DNA of 64,000 nt, taken from positions 1-64,000 of the forward strand of contig CALHCF010000015.1 of assembly GCA_937930635.1 (NCBI GenBank), read 5' to 3'. Positions within the stretch are counted from its first letter, which is position 1. Every line of letters starts with the position of its first letter. Shown here one piece after another: positions 34,125-43,834 of the stretch. Both the position numbers and the translations under genes were made by a program. Below the pieces are notes generated by a model. The model was not told where the DNA came from. It searched no databases and saw only the letters and a list, made by a program, of their open reading frames with translations. This DNA is from an uncultured Rhizobiaceae group bacterium. Lineage in GTDB: Bacteria > Pseudomonadota > Alphaproteobacteria > Rhizobiales > Rhizobiaceae.

Positions 34125-37100
34125 GTGGTACCGCGCTCCGTATCCTCCCGTTTCGGTATGGTGAGCCTGTTTGTACGGCACCGCAATGCTGCCAATCTGG
34201 TCATGATCCTGATGATCATTTTTGGTGTCTTCGCCATGGGGCGTATCAACACCCAGTTTTTCCCAACCACCGAAATCCCGGTCGTGAGTGTCAGTGTTTC
34301 CTGGCCAGGAGCCAGTGCTGACGATGTTGAATCCAACATTCTGGAAGTGATGGAACCGGAACTGCGCTTTCTGGATGGCGTGGAGCGCGTAACATCGCGG
34401 GCACGCGAGGGGGTTGCCTCCATTGGGCTGGAATACGCTCCCGGCACCGACATGAAGGAAGCGGAACGTGAAGTTGAGACGGTTGCAAAGGGTGTTCAAA
34501 ATCTGCCGGAAGATTCCGAGACGCCGGAAATCCGCCAGAGTGCGTTCTTTGACCGTGTGGCTCGTCTGGCTGTCACTGGGCCGGTGTCTGAAAAAGCGCT
34601 GCGCTTCTATGCCAAGAAAATTCGTGATGATCTGATTGAGAGAGGGATCGACAAGGTCTCGTTTACCGGCATGCGCTCTCGCGAGATTCACATTGATGTG
34701 CCGGAGCGTGAGCTACGCCGTATCGGTCAGACAGTGGGTGATATCTCAACCACCATCCAGCGCAATTCCCGTGACCTGCCATCCGGGCAAATGGATGGCA
34801 ATGTCGAAAAACAGCTCCGCACCCTTGCCAACAAAAAGACGCCCCAGACAATTGGCGAAATCGAGATTGCGGCCTTCGCCACCGGAGAAAAGGTCCGCCT
34901 CAATGAAATTGCCAGTGTCAAAGATGGCTTCAACGCCAATGAACCTCGGGGTTTCATGAACGGTCAGCCTGCCATTCAATTAGATGTGCAACGCGCTGAA
35001 ACGGCGGATACGCTGGCCACTAACGAGATCCTGAACCGCTACCTGAAGGATATCGAAAATGCGCTTCCGGCAGGTCTGGAAGTCAAGAAATACGATGTGC
35101 GGGCTGACCCGTTACAGAAACGAATCCTCCTCTTGGTCACCAACGGGCTTGGCGGTCTGGTTCTGGTTGTTGGCATCCTGTTCATTTTTCTCAATGCCCG
35201 TATCGCCTTTTGGGTTGCCGCGGGAATACCCGTGGCGATGCTTGCAACCATCGGGCTGATGTGGGTTTCGGGGCAGACGATCAACATGATCTCGCTCTTT
35301 GCGCTTATCATGATGCTGGGAATTATTGTTGATGACGCCATAGTGGTGGGAGAGCATACGGCGACCCGTTTTGAACAGGGAGACGAGCCCTATGCGGCGG
35401 CTGAAAATGGGGCGGGTCGTATGATCATGCCGGTGAGTGCCGCCATGATTACGACGATTGCAGCCTTTGGTCCCATGCTCGTGATCGGTGATGTGCTTGG
35501 CCAGATTATCGGTGTTATGCCCTTCGTTGTAATCGCAGTGGTGATTGCAAGCCTGGTGGAGTGCTTCCTCATCCTGCCGGGCCATCTCGCGCATACTTTG
35601 CAGCCACGCCGTAAGCGGCGCTGGTCCTATTGGCGCCAATTTGCCGTGGCTTTGACCATCGGCGTATTTGCCGTGTCGGTTGCGGATACGGGAAAGGGTG
35701 GCTGGTTTGTCGAACTGACGAATGGCCTGATGGCACTGGTGCGCAGTTATGTGGATGTGCCACCAATTCCGGTGTCACCGGAAGCGATTGTCGCATTTAT
35801 TCAACAACAGCGTGAAGCAGCAGGTTCCTTCAGTCGCTTTGTCGTGGCTCTCGCGATCATTTCATACGTGGCATCGGTTTTGATTGAAGCTGTGATCGCC
35901 CTCTATGTGACCTGGCGGCGGCGTGGCAAGTCTGAGGCTGCCGTTCTTGGAGACGGATGGTTCAGGCGCAATTTTGATGCCGGTTTCAACTGGTTTCGTG
36001 ACAAGCCCTTCAACGCACTGGTTAGTTGGTCTTTCTCAGCGCGATACCTCACGATTGCACTGGCGGTCGCTGCCGCCATGGTTGGTGCCTGGGGCATGGT
36101 CATGAGCGGCAAGGTAGGGTTTGTTTTCTTCCCTTCGACAGAAGCCGAAAATATCAATGCCCGTCTCGTGTTCAATGCCGGTCTTCCCGAAGCGAAGGCC
36201 ATCGAAGCGATGGGGCGGGTTGAGGCTGCACTGCGCAAAACCGAACAGGATCTGACCGATGGTGATGAAAAACTCATCATTGCCGCCTTTACCACACTGG
36301 GCAGGGCGGGGCGTTCGACCGGCGACAACGTTGCTGAAATCCGGGTTCAGCTCACCACCTCGGAAGAGCGTACTGTGCGGACGCCCACCATTGTTCGAGC
36401 CTGGCGCAAAGCCATTCCCAACATGGCCGGGGTTCGCAGAGTGTCTCTTGCGCAATCACGCGGCGGACCTCCGGGACGCGACATCGATATTCAGTTGCAA
36501 GGCCCTGACATTGCTGTTTTGAAACAGGCTGCCACAGCCATCGTACCTCTTGTTGATGCGATAGCGGGCACGTCAGGCGTGTCTGATGATTTGCCCTATG
36601 GCAAGCCGGAACTGACGATGCAGCTCACTCCCAGAGGGGCCGCGCTGGGCTTTTCTATAGAAGATGTTGGCCGCCAGTTACGCAACGCTTTTGAGGGGGC
36701 TATCCCACGCCGCTTTGCCGATGGTGATGATGAAATTACCGTGCGTGTTTCCAAAATTGCGCGAAATTCCGGAACCGCCGCATTGCGCAATTTCGAGCTG
36801 CGGAGTGCGGCAGGAGATTTTGTTCCCCTTTCGCAGGTTGTTGAGATCAGCGAGCAACAGGGCTTTGCCGCTATAGAGCGCATTGACGGCAAAGCCACTG
36901 TATCTGTGGGGGCTGATATTGATGATAAAATCAACACAACTGAAAAGGCGATTGAAAGCCTTGAAGTTTCTGGTCTGCCCGAGCTCGTGTCCAAGTTTGG
37001 TATCACGTACAAATATTCAGGCCGTGATCAGGAGCGTCGTCGCGCTTTTGCCGACCTGCAGATTGGCGCACTGATCGCACTTGCCGTTATCTACATCGTT

Positions 37101-37607
37101 CTTGCCTGGGTCTTTGCAAGCTACTGGCGACCGTTTGCTGTCATGCTGATCATACCCTTTGGTATAGTTGGTGCTGTGCTTGGTCATTGGTTGATCGGGC
37201 TGAAGCTGACAATTCTATCGGTTATTGGTCTGCTTGGTCTGGCCGGAATTCTGGTCAATGATTCCATTATTCTGGTCAGTCGGCTCGATGAACGGCTCAA
37301 GCAGGGGAACAGTATGCGCGAAGCTGCGATAGGTGCCAGTCGTGACAGATTGCGGGCCGTATTGCTGACCTCGCTGACCACAATTGGTGGCCTTGTGCCG
37401 CTGATGTTCGAAAAGAGCCTGCAAGCCCAGTTTTTGCTTCCCATGGCGACAACCATGGTGTTCGGCCTGGCCTCCGCCACATTGCTTGTCTTGTTTCTCG
37501 TACCGGCCTTTGTGGGCGTGGGAGATGATATCGGCCGTACCTTCCGGGTCCTTTTTGGCACAACAAAAATGCCAGCGAAAAGCTCGGAACTTCAGCCAGC
37601 TGAATAG
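34125..37607 (+). CDS. RND efflux transporter with an extra transmembrane hairpin
   Basis: A 1160-residue inner-membrane proton-driven exporter of the AcrB/HAE-1 superfamily. The first TM is near NAANLVMILMIIFGVFAM, the proton-relay aspartates are in MLGIIVDDAIVVGEHTATR (TM4), and the second-half repeat shows LAGILVNDSIILVSRLDERL. It is about 120 residues longer than AcrB: between TM6 and TM7 (about residues 490-640) two extra hydrophobic segments, WRQFAVALTIGVFAVSV and FVVALAIISYVASVLIEAV, are inserted. GTG at 34125 is taken as start; ATG at 34158 is possible. Its substrate is unknown. Confidence 0.92.
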   Translation: MVPRSVSSRFGMVSLFVRHRNAANLVMILMIIFGVFAMGRINTQFFPTTEIPVVSVSVSWPGASADDVESNILEVMEPELRFLDGVERVTSRAREGVASIGLEYAPGTDMKEAEREVETVAKGVQNLPEDSETPEIRQSAFFDRVARLAVTGPVSEKALRFYAKKIRDDLIERGIDKVSFTGMRSREIHIDVPERELRRIGQTVGDISTTIQRNSRDLPSGQMDGNVEKQLRTLANKKTPQTIGEIEIAAFATGEKVRLNEIASVKDGFNANEPRGFMNGQPAIQLDVQRAETADTLATNEILNRYLKDIENALPAGLEVKKYDVRADPLQKRILLLVTNGLGGLVLVVGILFIFLNARIAFWVAAGIPVAMLATIGLMWVSGQTINMISLFALIMMLGIIVDDAIVVGEHTATRFEQGDEPYAAAENGAGRMIMPVSAAMITTIAAFGPMLVIGDVLGQIIGVMPFVVIAVVIASLVECFLILPGHLAHTLQPRRKRRWSYWRQFAVALTIGVFAVSVADTGKGGWFVELTNGLMALVRSYVDVPPIPVSPEAIVAFIQQQREAAGSFSRFVVALAIISYVASVLIEAVIALYVTWRRRGKSEAAVLGDGWFRRNFDAGFNWFRDKPFNALVSWSFSARYLTIALAVAAAMVGAWGMVMSGKVGFVFFPSTEAENINARLVFNAGLPEAKAIEAMGRVEAALRKTEQDLTDGDEKLIIAAFTTLGRAGRSTGDNVAEIRVQLTTSEERTVRTPTIVRAWRKAIPNMAGVRRVSLAQSRGGPPGRDIDIQLQGPDIAVLKQAATAIVPLVDAIAGTSGVSDDLPYGKPELTMQLTPRGAALGFSIEDVGRQLRNAFEGAIPRRFADGDDEITVRVSKIARNSGTAALRNFELRSAAGDFVPLSQVVEISEQQGFAAIERIDGKATVSVGADIDDKINTTEKAIESLEVSGLPELVSKFGITYKYSGRDQERRRAFADLQIGALIALAVIYIVLAWVFASYWRPFAVMLIIPFGIVGAVLGHWLIGLKLTILSVIGLLGLAGILVNDSIILVSRLDERLKQGNSMREAAIGASRDRLRAVLLTSLTTIGGLVPLMFEKSLQAQFLLPMATTMVFGLASATLLVLFLVPAFVGVGDDIGRTFRVLFGTTKMPAKSSELQPAE

Positions 37608-37647
37608 ATGGCCGATGATGTGAAGGCCCGGATGGACGCCGAAGCGA

Positions 37648-38265
37648 TTAGATGAGTTTCAGGTCGCTTGGATCATAGACGTGACGACCGGTTTCCGAAG
37701 GCAACGCAATTTTCTTCGCCCAAACCCTGCGAACGTCATCCATACTTAAGCTGGGATTGTCGGAAAGAAAATCACGGGTGTATTGATTGAACTGGTTGTG
37801 GCCCTTGATTTCAGTTTTGTACCCGGGAGACTTTTCCCGATCCCTGATTGCCACATAGGCGGTGCAGGCATCTTCCAGGGTCCGTCCCTCATTAGACTTC
37901 ATCCATTCCATGAACGCGATGTTGAAGCGGAAATGCTCGCCAATAGCTTCTTTGAAAAAGCGCCGGACATTTTGTGTGTTCTTGTACGAATCTGTAATAA
38001 CACTGGCTTTGGTCAGCTTCTCTTTGTGCCAATCAAAATTTGATCGTTTGGATTTACGCTGATCACCAGGAAAGGCCGTTTCGCCTGTATCCAGGAAATG
38101 GGCAATACGTTCCAAAATGACAAACTTGCCAGAAGTTGTCTTGATGCCCAGCGTCCGGGCGCGGGCAACAAGCTCATCCTTGCGCCAGTACCAGCGTTTC
38201 AACTCTGCCCCATCAGCAATCTGATCAATACTCGGGCGTATCTCTAAATTGCTTTTATCGGGCAT
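37648..38265 (-). CDS. SAP-domain / DUF6434 protein
   Basis: A 205-residue soluble protein. Residues about 15-65 (LKRWYWRKDELVARARTLGI) fit a SAP-like helix-extended-helix motif that often binds nucleic acids, followed by a basic linker (RKSKRSNFDWHKEKL) and a conserved C-terminal part with YKNTQNVRRFFKEAIGEHF, the DUF6434 pattern. Function is unknown. It lies 26 bp downstream of trkH on the same strand. The ATG at 38265 is taken; an in-frame GTG is at 38280. Confidence 0.75.
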   Translation of the reverse strand: MPDKSNLEIRPSIDQIADGAELKRWYWRKDELVARARTLGIKTTSGKFVILERIAHFLDTGETAFPGDQRKSKRSNFDWHKEKLTKASVITDSYKNTQNVRRFFKEAIGEHFRFNIAFMEWMKSNEGRTLEDACTAYVAIRDREKSPGYKTEIKGHNQFNQYTRDFLSDNPSLSMDDVRRVWAKKIALPSETGRHVYDPSDLKLI

Positions 38266-38291
38266 CGAATAACGTTCCACACAGGTTCAGC

Positions 38292-39764
38292 CTACATGCG
38301 CCAGAATCGGGGCGAAAGCAGCACCAGGACAGTGAACAGCTCCAGCCGGCCGACCAACATGGTAACGGCAAGTATCCATTTTGGTAAATCACCAAGCGGC
38401 TGATAGTTGCCGGCCGGACCAATGATTGCCCCCAGTCCCGGTCCCACATTGGAAATCGCGGAACCTGCACCAGAAAGGGCGGTTATGGGGTCAAGCCCCG
38501 CAAAGGACAAAGCCATGGCCGAGATGGCAAAGGTTAACATGTAGAGGAAGAAGAAACTCATGACAGCGGAGGTAACATCCTCGCTGATCGGTCGTCCGTT
38601 AAACCGCTGCGTAAAAATGCCATTGGGATAAAGAATGCTGGCAAGGTGCTGGCGGACATTTTGAAACAGCACCTGAAAGCGGAAAATCTTGATGCCGCAG
38701 GAAGTGGACCCGGCGCAACCGCCAATAAACATGATGAAGAAGAAAAACCCGACTGCCACAGGCCCCCAGCCATCATAATTGGTGGTGGCATAGCCCGTTC
38801 CGGTCAGAATTGATGTCACGTTGACCACCGCAAAACGCAGTGCATCGGTTCCGGCCCGGATACCGGAGGTTTCCTCAATGATCCAGGCAAACAAAATGAC
38901 TCCGCCCAACAGCAGCAAGAAAGTGCGTACCTGACCATCGCGGAAAAGCGGGCGAAACTGACCCTGCAAAGCCTGTACATACAGCAGGAAAGGCAGCGAT
39001 CCGATGATCATGAAAACGGTGGCAATGGCATCAACCGACACATTTTCGAAATATCCAAGAGACGCGTCATGGGTGGAAAATCCACCGGTCGCAACAGTGG
39101 TCATGGCATGAACCGTTGCATCGAGCAGGTTCATGCCGGCGAGCAGATAGCACATGAGGCAAAGGGCTGTGATGTTCAAAAAGATAAGAGTGATGAACCC
39201 TGAAATCTGAGTGGCCCTTGGCAGGATTTTTTCCGATGTTTCAAAGGCCTCCACCTTGAAAAGCTGCATACCTCCGATTTGCAGCATCGGCAGGACCGAA
39301 ACCGCCATAACGATGATCCCAAGTCCACCCAGCCATTGCAGAATTCCACGCCATAAGAGAATGCCGGGGGGCATGGTATCCAGTCCGCTCATGACCGTGG
39401 CGCCTGTCGTCGTCAGGCCGGAAATCGATTCAAAAAAGGCATCGGTATAGGTGGGGACAAGCCCGGACAGGTAGATCGGCAATGCCCCAAAGGCAGACAG
39501 AGTAACCCAGACAACCACGGTCATGACAAAGGCCTGCCGCGTGGTGAGGGATCGCCCGCCGCCTCTGGTTGTCAAAAACATCAGCGAGCCGCTCGCGGTT
39601 GTCACCAATGCCGAAACGGCGAAGGCCTCCCAGTCTCGATTGTCCGCCGCAAAATCTACCAGCAAAGGAACGAGCATCGCCGTTCCCAGCATAACCAGCA
39701 AAACACCTGCCACCAGAATAATCGGGCGGGGGTCAAGAAAAATACGAAGTGGAACAGCGGTCAT
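38292..39764 (-). CDS. trkH: TrkH-family potassium uptake protein
   Basis: A 490-residue membrane protein with four MPM (membrane-pore-membrane) repeats. The selectivity-filter glycine regions are visible as GLTTTGATVMSG, TVATGGFSTHD, ILTGTGYATTNYD and AISNVGPGLG. It imports potassium with the TrkA NAD-binding subunit, which is not in the window. It follows apaG by 11 bp. Confidence 0.95.
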   Translation of the reverse strand: MTAVPLRIFLDPRPIILVAGVLLVMLGTAMLVPLLVDFAADNRDWEAFAVSALVTTASGSLMFLTTRGGGRSLTTRQAFVMTVVVWVTLSAFGALPIYLSGLVPTYTDAFFESISGLTTTGATVMSGLDTMPPGILLWRGILQWLGGLGIIVMAVSVLPMLQIGGMQLFKVEAFETSEKILPRATQISGFITLIFLNITALCLMCYLLAGMNLLDATVHAMTTVATGGFSTHDASLGYFENVSVDAIATVFMIIGSLPFLLYVQALQGQFRPLFRDGQVRTFLLLLGGVILFAWIIEETSGIRAGTDALRFAVVNVTSILTGTGYATTNYDGWGPVAVGFFFFIMFIGGCAGSTSCGIKIFRFQVLFQNVRQHLASILYPNGIFTQRFNGRPISEDVTSAVMSFFFLYMLTFAISAMALSFAGLDPITALSGAGSAISNVGPGLGAIIGPAGNYQPLGDLPKWILAVTMLVGRLELFTVLVLLSPRFWRM

Positions 39765-39775
39765 CGACGTCCAGT

Positions 39776-40180
39776 CTAGTTCACGCTTTTGGGTGTGCCG
39801 GGAATATCGAGCGAGAAAGCGGGAATATCCACCTCAAAAACCTCCCCACCTTCGGAGACCATCGTGTATCGCCCAACCATAAAGCCTGAAGAGGTGGTGA
39901 GCGGACACCCGCTGGTATAATGAAAGGCATCACCTGGGTTGAGTATGGGTTGTTCCCCGACCACGCCCGGTCCACGCACCTTTTCGACTTTGCCGTTGGC
40001 ATCCGTGATATCCCAGGCCCTGTCGCGCAGCTGTACCGTCATGTCGCTGTCATTGATGATCTCCACCTGATAAGCCCATACAAAGCGGTTTGCGTGAGGG
40101 TCGGACTGCTCCTCAAGGTAGTGGGGTTGAACATTCACACAAATACCTCGGGTAATGGACTGGTAGTGGTCGCCATTCAT
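39776..40180 (-). CDS. apaG: ApaG (DUF525) protein
   Basis: A 134-residue immunoglobulin-like fold protein. [31 protein letters not shown] and the C-terminal [21 protein letters not shown]-like end ([15 protein letters not shown]) are the ApaG signature. In enterobacteria it affects Co/Mg efflux phenotypes; its molecular role is unclear. The ATG at 40180 gives the usual length; the frame extends to 40243 but that part does not match the family. Confidence 0.93.
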   Translation of the reverse strand: MNGDHYQSITRGICVNVQPHYLEEQSDPHANRFVWAYQVEIINDSDMTVQLRDRAWDITDANGKVEKVRGPGVVGEQPILNPGDAFHYTSGCPLTTSSGFMVGRYTMVSEGGEVFEVDIPAFSLDIPGTPKSVN

Positions 40181-40297
40181 CCTATCTGAGGTAGGTCTCT
40201 TTGCCACGCCATTCACCGCCTGTTGTCTTGTCGCGCACGTCACGCATGGTTAGACACTCTTATCGTATCGAACCCTAATCTCACAATCGGTCCTCTT

Positions 40298-40903
40298 ATG
40301 TTCGATTCCACACTTAGAACCATTATTGACCCGGTTCTCAATCCGGTTGGAAGGGTTCTTGCCAGTTGGGGCGTTGGTGCCAATGCGCTTTCCTGGTTGG
40401 GGTTTGGGGTTGGTTGCCTTGCTGCATTTGCCATTGCAACCGAGCATTATATCTGGGGGGTCGTCCTGTTGTTGATTTCCCGTTTGTTTGACGGGCTTGA
40501 CGGAGCCGTGGCACGCGCCAACCGGAAAACTGACCTGGGTGGATTCTTGGACATTGTTCTCGATTTTGCCTTTTACGGTATGATTCCATTCGCCTTCATC
40601 GTTGCTGATCCGCAAACAAACGCGGTGGCTGGAGGGCTGTTGTTGCTGGTGTTTTATGTTAACGGCGCAAGCTTTCTGACCTATGCACTAATGGCGGAAA
40701 AACAGGGTATCACGGAGCAGGATCGCGGATCAAAATCCCTGCTCTATACAACCGGTCTTGCAGAGGCATCGGAAACGATCATTGTCTTCTGCATCCTGTG
40801 CCTGTTCCCGCACTGGTTCTGCGCTGTTGCCTATGTTTACGCGCCCATCGTCGCAGTGACGACTGCCAGCCGGTTTGCACTGGCCTATAAAAATTTCGAC
40901 TAA
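40298..40903 (+). CDS. CDP-alcohol phosphatidyltransferase family protein
   Basis: A 201-residue membrane enzyme with about 5-6 hydrophobic helices and the CDP-alcohol motif [20 protein letters not shown] followed by GFLDIVLD, which supplies the metal-binding aspartates. The spacing between AR and the following G is 7, one less than in PgsA and PssA, as in the YnjF-type branch. It joins a CDP-linked lipid to an alcohol, but the acceptor cannot be told from sequence. The ATG at 40298 is chosen over an in-frame extension to 40223. Its last 4 bp overlap the convergent ybaB. Confidence 0.88.
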   Translation: MFDSTLRTIIDPVLNPVGRVLASWGVGANALSWLGFGVGCLAAFAIATEHYIWGVVLLLISRLFDGLDGAVARANRKTDLGGFLDIVLDFAFYGMIPFAFIVADPQTNAVAGGLLLLVFYVNGASFLTYALMAEKQGITEQDRGSKSLLYTTGLAEASETIIVFCILCLFPHWFCAVAYVYAPIVAVTTASRFALAYKNFD

Positions 40904-41223
40904 AACGGCAGTTTCATCCCTGGTGGCAAGGGCAAACCGGATGTGAGCTCGGCAGTTTTCTCACGGGTGATTTCCTCAGCACGCTCCTTGGCCGAATTAT
41001 GGGCTGCAATCAGCAGATCTTCCAATATTTCGACATCGTCTTCCTTGAACAGGGAAGGATCAATCTTAACGCTTCGCATGACGCCTTTGCCGGAAAGCGT
41101 GACAGTTACCATACCACCTCCGGCAACACCTTCGGCTTCAAGTTCTTCGAGTTCGGCCTGCATGCCTTCCATCTTGGCCTGCATTTCCTTCACTTTGCCC
41201 ATCATGCCCATAAGGTCTTTCAT
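40900..41223 (-). CDS. YbaB/EbfC nucleoid-associated protein
   Basis: A 107-residue DNA-binding protein of the YbaB/EbfC family. It opens [20 protein letters not shown], has the [13 protein letters not shown] core, KIDPSL and ends in [11 protein letters not shown], all typical. The ATG at 41223 is 19 bp after the dnaX stop; the dnaX-ybaB pair is widely conserved. The upstream extension of the frame to 41364 is within dnaX and does not match. Confidence 0.95.
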   Translation of the reverse strand: MKDLMGMMGKVKEMQAKMEGMQAELEELEAEGVAGGGMVTVTLSGKGVMRSVKIDPSLFKEDDVEILEDLLIAAHNSAKERAEEITREKTAELTSGLPLPPGMKLPF

Positions 41224-41242
41224 CGCACTTCCTGTCGTCCTT

Positions 41243-43156
41243 CTAATTGAAGTAATCATCCAGCCCGGTCGCGCCGGGATCGGTATCATCACCAGCGCCG
41301 TCTTCGCTGTCGGGATCATCGAGGCCCGCAACCAGAGCTGTGGCTTCATCCAGTCCATCAGCACCGGCGCTGGGTAACCGAACGTCCAGAATCCTAGACT
41401 TGGGGAATGTTTTTAAAACCGCTGCAACAACAGGGTCTGCTTCCGCATCCAAGACCAATTCAGCGCGCTCGGTCTCTTCGCGTTCTTTGACTGTTGCCTG
41501 ACCTGGATCTTCACTCTTGATAATCTCCCATGCTTCGCCGGTCCATTCCCGCAATTTGGTCTGCAATTGCTGGGTAATGTCTGCAGGTGCAGTGCCCACA
41601 GGATTGAACTCAATGCGACCCGGTTGGAATGAAATCTCGCTGAAATTATTGCGCAACATAAGCTTGAAGCGAATGTCCCGCTTCTTTTCGGCAAGCGCCA
41701 GTAAATCCGCAAAAGTCTCGACTTTATCATGCACCGGTTGCAGAACCTGAGGAGGCTGCGCAACGTCGGCGTCGGACACCTGTTCTGGATTATCGATCAC
41801 CAGTGTCGGCCCGTTAGCAACCTGGTGCAGGGTTGCGCCTCCGCCCTCATGGGCTGAGCTTCGCGCTATTTCCGCACCGGTCGCATTTGTTTGCTGCGCG
41901 GGTTCCGCACTGCCGGAAGACGGGAGTGACGCTGATGAGGTTTGCCTGGCTGCGGGCGGATCATCCTGATTACTCAGGGTTTTCAACAAATCTTCCGGCG
42001 ACGGCAGGTCGGCTGCGTGGGTCAGACGAACAAGCACCATGTCTGCGGCCGCGAGAGGGCGGGGCGAAGCCTGTACTTCGTTGATACCTTTCAGCAGCAT
42101 CTGCCAGGTCCGGCCCAGAATACGAGGAGACAACGTATCAGCAAAATCCTTGCCCCGCGTCTTTTCTTCCTGACTGAGAGACGGGTCATCAAGTGCTGTA
42201 TCCACGTAACGAACGCGGGTAACAAAATGAACAAACTCGGCCAGATCTGTCAGAATTGTCGCTGGATTGGCACCAATATCGTACTGCTCCTTCAACTCGG
42301 CGAGGGCGGCAGCGATATCCCCCTTCATGATCTGTTCAAACAGATCAATGACCCGCGCCCGGTCGGCGAGACCCAGCATGGACCGCACGTCATCAGCCAA
42401 GACCTTGTCACCACCGGCACCGGCGCTGTGGGCAATGGCCTGGTCCAGCAGAGACAAGGCATCCCGTACCGAACCCTCGCCCGCCCGGGCAATCATTGCC
42501 AACGCCTCATCCTCGGCCTCTATGCCCTCAGCCTTACCTATTTTTTGCAGGTGAGCAGTCAGTTCGCCCGCTTCAATACGGCGTAAATCGAAACGCTGGC
42601 AGCGTGACAGCACCGTGATGGGCACCTTGCGGATCTCAGTTGTCGCAAAAATGAACTTCACATGCTCAGGAGGTTCTTCCAGCGTCTTCAACAGCCCGTT
42701 GAAGGCCGCCGTTGAAAGCATGTGAACCTCGTCAATAATATAGACCTTGTAACGTGCCGAAACGGGTTTGTAGCGCACCGCCGCTATGATTTCGCGAATA
42801 TCGCCGATGCCCGTATGGGAAGCTGCATCCATTTCGATTACATCAACATGGCTTCCTTCCATAATGGCCTGGCAATGATCTCCAGGTGTGCTGAGGTCCA
42901 GATTTGGTTCAGCCACGCTGCCGGATTCATAATTCAGAGCGCGCGCCAGAATGCGAGCCGTGGTGGTTTTGCCAACCCCGCGTACGCCCGTCAGCATATA
43001 AGCCTGTGCGATACGGTTGCTGGCGAACGCATTGGTCAGCGTCCGCACCATCGGCTCCTGTCCAATCAGATCGTCGAACGAGGAAGGGCGGTACTTGCGC
43101 GCAAGCACTCGATACTCGACATCATCTTTCTTATCGGATGTCGTTGGTTTGCTCAT
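41243..43156 (-). CDS. dnaX: DNA polymerase III subunit gamma/tau
   Basis: A 637-residue clamp-loader ATPase. [20 protein letters not shown] starts the AAA+ domain, with Walker [18 protein letters not shown], Walker [10 protein letters not shown], sensor [19 protein letters not shown], then the collar and a tau C-terminal part with a Pro/Ala-rich linker. Of the usual zinc-binding cysteines only one is seen ([10 protein letters not shown]), common in this group. The ATG at 43156 is the start; the open frame continues to 43285 but that stretch is the SRP RNA gene. Confidence 0.96.
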   Translation of the reverse strand: MSKPTTSDKKDDVEYRVLARKYRPSSFDDLIGQEPMVRTLTNAFASNRIAQAYMLTGVRGVGKTTTARILARALNYESGSVAEPNLDLSTPGDHCQAIMEGSHVDVIEMDAASHTGIGDIREIIAAVRYKPVSARYKVYIIDEVHMLSTAAFNGLLKTLEEPPEHVKFIFATTEIRKVPITVLSRCQRFDLRRIEAGELTAHLQKIGKAEGIEAEDEALAMIARAGEGSVRDALSLLDQAIAHSAGAGGDKVLADDVRSMLGLADRARVIDLFEQIMKGDIAAALAELKEQYDIGANPATILTDLAEFVHFVTRVRYVDTALDDPSLSQEEKTRGKDFADTLSPRILGRTWQMLLKGINEVQASPRPLAAADMVLVRLTHAADLPSPEDLLKTLSNQDDPPAARQTSSASLPSSGSAEPAQQTNATGAEIARSSAHEGGGATLHQVANGPTLVIDNPEQVSDADVAQPPQVLQPVHDKVETFADLLALAEKKRDIRFKLMLRNNFSEISFQPGRIEFNPVGTAPADITQQLQTKLREWTGEAWEIIKSEDPGQATVKEREETERAELVLDAEADPVVAAVLKTFPKSRILDVRLPSAGADGLDEATALVAGLDDPDSEDGAGDDTDPGATGLDDYFN

Positions 43157-43182
43157 GTCTACCGGTTGCTTGAGAAACAGGT

Positions 43183-43283
43183 GGAAGACTGGCTTAGCGT
43201 GACCCGATCCGGAATCTCGTTGGGGCTGCTTCGTTCCCGATCTGACCCGGTTGGCGAGTGGATCGTCCACAAACCAGCCTTCC
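43183..43283 (-). ncRNA. ffs: Signal recognition particle RNA (4.5S type, small bacterial form)
   Basis: On the minus strand the conserved helix-8 core reads GGGTCAGATCGGGAACGAAG followed by CAGCCCC, matching GGUCAG...GGAA...AGCAGCC of bacterial SRP RNA. The ends pair: AAGGCTGG (43281-43274) with CCAGTCTT (43192-43185), giving a rod of about 100 nt with a GGAA tetraloop. Location just upstream of dnaX is the usual alphaproteobacterial place. The exact ends are estimated from pairing. Confidence 0.88.
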
Positions 43284-43357
43284 AAGAAAGATCATATCAT
43301 GTGTGTATGGGATAAAAGCAAGCGCAACTGCGGCAAAAGTTCTGGTAGATTTGTCGA

Positions 43358-43804
43358 ATGGACAAAAAACCCTTCAATCTGGATGCACGCCTGAGTGCTG
43401 ATACGTTTTTGCTTCGACGCGATGATGATTTTCAAACGCTGTTGATGAACGATAATCGTTGGCCGTGGATCATCGTGGTCCCCTGCATGGCAGATATGGA
43501 GGACATTGATGATCTGCCGCACCAGCAGCGTGACGCGCTGTTCCGTTATGCTGCACTTCTCTCCCAAACCCTTAAAGCCATGGATGTTGCGGAATCCACC
43601 AATGTTGCAACTTTGGGCAATGCGGTGCGCCAATTCCATTTGCACGTTGTCGGCCGCAATTCGGGCGATCCAAACTGGCCGGGACCCGTATGGGGGTTTG
43701 AGACGGCAAGGAGTTATGATGTCAGCGCATCAGCAAAGTTCATTGATGACTTCAATTTGGCCTTGAAAAAGCTTGTTCCCGACTCCGACCCCGTGAGAGG
43801 ATAG
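43358..43804 (+). CDS. HIT-family protein
   Basis: A 148-residue protein with the histidine-triad-like motif FHLHVVGRN in place of HxHxHxx, with the following NWPGPVWGFE typical of a subgroup of short HIT proteins near nudC. Members hydrolyse or transfer nucleotide monophosphates, but the middle/last His positions are changed, so activity is uncertain. It is followed 30 bp later by nudC. Confidence 0.85.
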   Translation: MDKKPFNLDARLSADTFLLRRDDDFQTLLMNDNRWPWIIVVPCMADMEDIDDLPHQQRDALFRYAALLSQTLKAMDVAESTNVATLGNAVRQFHLHVVGRNSGDPNWPGPVWGFETARSYDVSASAKFIDDFNLALKKLVPDSDPVRG

Positions 43805-43834
43805 AAGCATTCAGATTATCCAGCGGTCATCTTT

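Noticed and set aside
43157-43285. Longer N-terminus for dnaX starting at 43285
   Set aside because: The stretch is the SRP RNA gene and the ATG at 43156 starts a normal DnaX N-terminus.
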